DNA from: Bradyrhizobiaceae bacterium
GTDB taxonomy: Bacteria; Pseudomonadota; Alphaproteobacteria; Rhizobiales; Hyphomicrobiaceae
Reading direction: 5' to 3'
NCBI GenBank assembly: GCA_947475855.1
Contig: CANJPN010000447.1
Span: 1-5,535 of the forward strand
DNA: 5,535 nucleotides
Position 1 is the stretch's first letter; each line of letters begins with the position of its first letter. The notes under the pieces are model-generated. The model was given only the letters and a program-made list of their open reading frames with translations, had not been told where the DNA came from and did no database searches. Position numbers and translations under genes: made by a program. Below are positions 5,296 through 5,535 of this stretch, piece by piece.

Positions 5296-5535
5296 TCACC
5301 CCCCAATCTTCGAGAAGTCGGCGACATTGAGCGTGGCAGCGCGGATCTCGGAGAGCATGCGGAGGCGGTTCTCGCGGATCTTCGGATCGGGATCGTTGAC
5401 CGTCACCTTCTCGAAGAACGCATCGACCGGTGCGCGCAACTCGGCCAGCGCCCGCATCGCGCCGCCGAAGTTCTCGACGTGGATTGCAGCCAGCGTGTCC
5501 TGCTTGACGGCCTCGATCGCAGCGGCGAGGGCCAA
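5296..5535 (-). CDS. glyS: Glycyl-tRNA synthetase beta subunit, C-terminal end
   Basis: Only the last 79 codons are in the window; the start lies beyond 5535. The visible part reads LRAPVDAFFEKVTVND, then ENRLRMLSEIR, and ends NVADFSKIGG, matching the C-terminus of bacterial GlyS, where LPxPVDxFFDxVMV, NRLxLL and VADFSKI-G are typical. This is the end of the anticodon-binding region of the beta chain, which works with the catalytic alpha chain (GlyQ) in an alpha2-beta2 enzyme that charges tRNA-Gly. The two-subunit type fits a proteobacterium. The body of the gene and glyQ would be expected to the right of the window. No hairpin with a T tract follows the stop; the next structures downstream on this strand are the palindromic repeats from 5213 leftward. 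Confidence 0.92.
   Translation of the reverse strand: MALAAAIEAVKQDTLAAIHVENFGGAMRALAELRAPVDAFFEKVTVNDPDPKIRENRLRMLSEIRAATLNVADFSKIGG

Noticed and set aside
5027..5299. Minus-strand open frame of 90 codons between glyS and the gamma-glutamylcyclotransferase-like gene
   Set aside because: It runs through the copy 2 palindrome and the 14-bp inverted repeat, has no ribosome-binding site, overlaps the glyS stop by a few bases and resembles no protein family.

Overview
The window looks like chromosomal DNA from a GC-rich alphaproteobacterium, most likely of the order Hyphomicrobiales (Rhizobiales). The reasons are the minus-strand gene order ispH-thrB-rnhA with almost no spacing, the two-subunit type of glycyl-tRNA synthetase (a glyS end), a Bug-family solute-binding protein, and intergenic palindromes with a CCGTCATGG...CCATCCACG core of a kind that is abundant in these genomes. 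Genus is not resolved from sequence alone.

Layout from left to right: (1) 1-459 (+) is the C-terminal part of a Bug/TctC-type periplasmic binding protein. It converges on (2) a minus-strand cluster read right to left: ispH (1961-2959), thrB (994-1959) and rnhA (490-990). The gaps are 1 and 3 nt, so this is almost certainly one transcript serving isoprenoid synthesis, threonine synthesis and R-loop or primer removal. (3) A 236-nt divergent spacer (2960-3195) leads to a plus-strand gene (3196-3861) for a putative exported lipoprotein of unknown function. (4) A convergent spacer with a 9-bp stem-loop separates it from a minus-strand gene for a small secreted Ala-rich protein (3922-4314). (5) Upstream of that gene is a 128-nt spacer with a perfect 18-bp palindrome, then a minus-strand gamma-glutamylcyclotransferase-fold protein (4443-4862). 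(6) 4863-5295 has no convincing gene but is dense in inverted repeats: two nearly identical palindromic elements in opposite orientation enclose two further long stem-loops. (7) 5296-5535 (-) is the 3' end of glyS.

The named enzymes are ordinary housekeeping functions. I see no defence, toxin-antitoxin, biosynthetic or other multi-gene novel system. The most unusual material is the inverted-repeat island at 4921-5213, which could be a small mobile or repeat-derived element or a structured 3' region after glyS. The two exported proteins of unknown function are the other open items.
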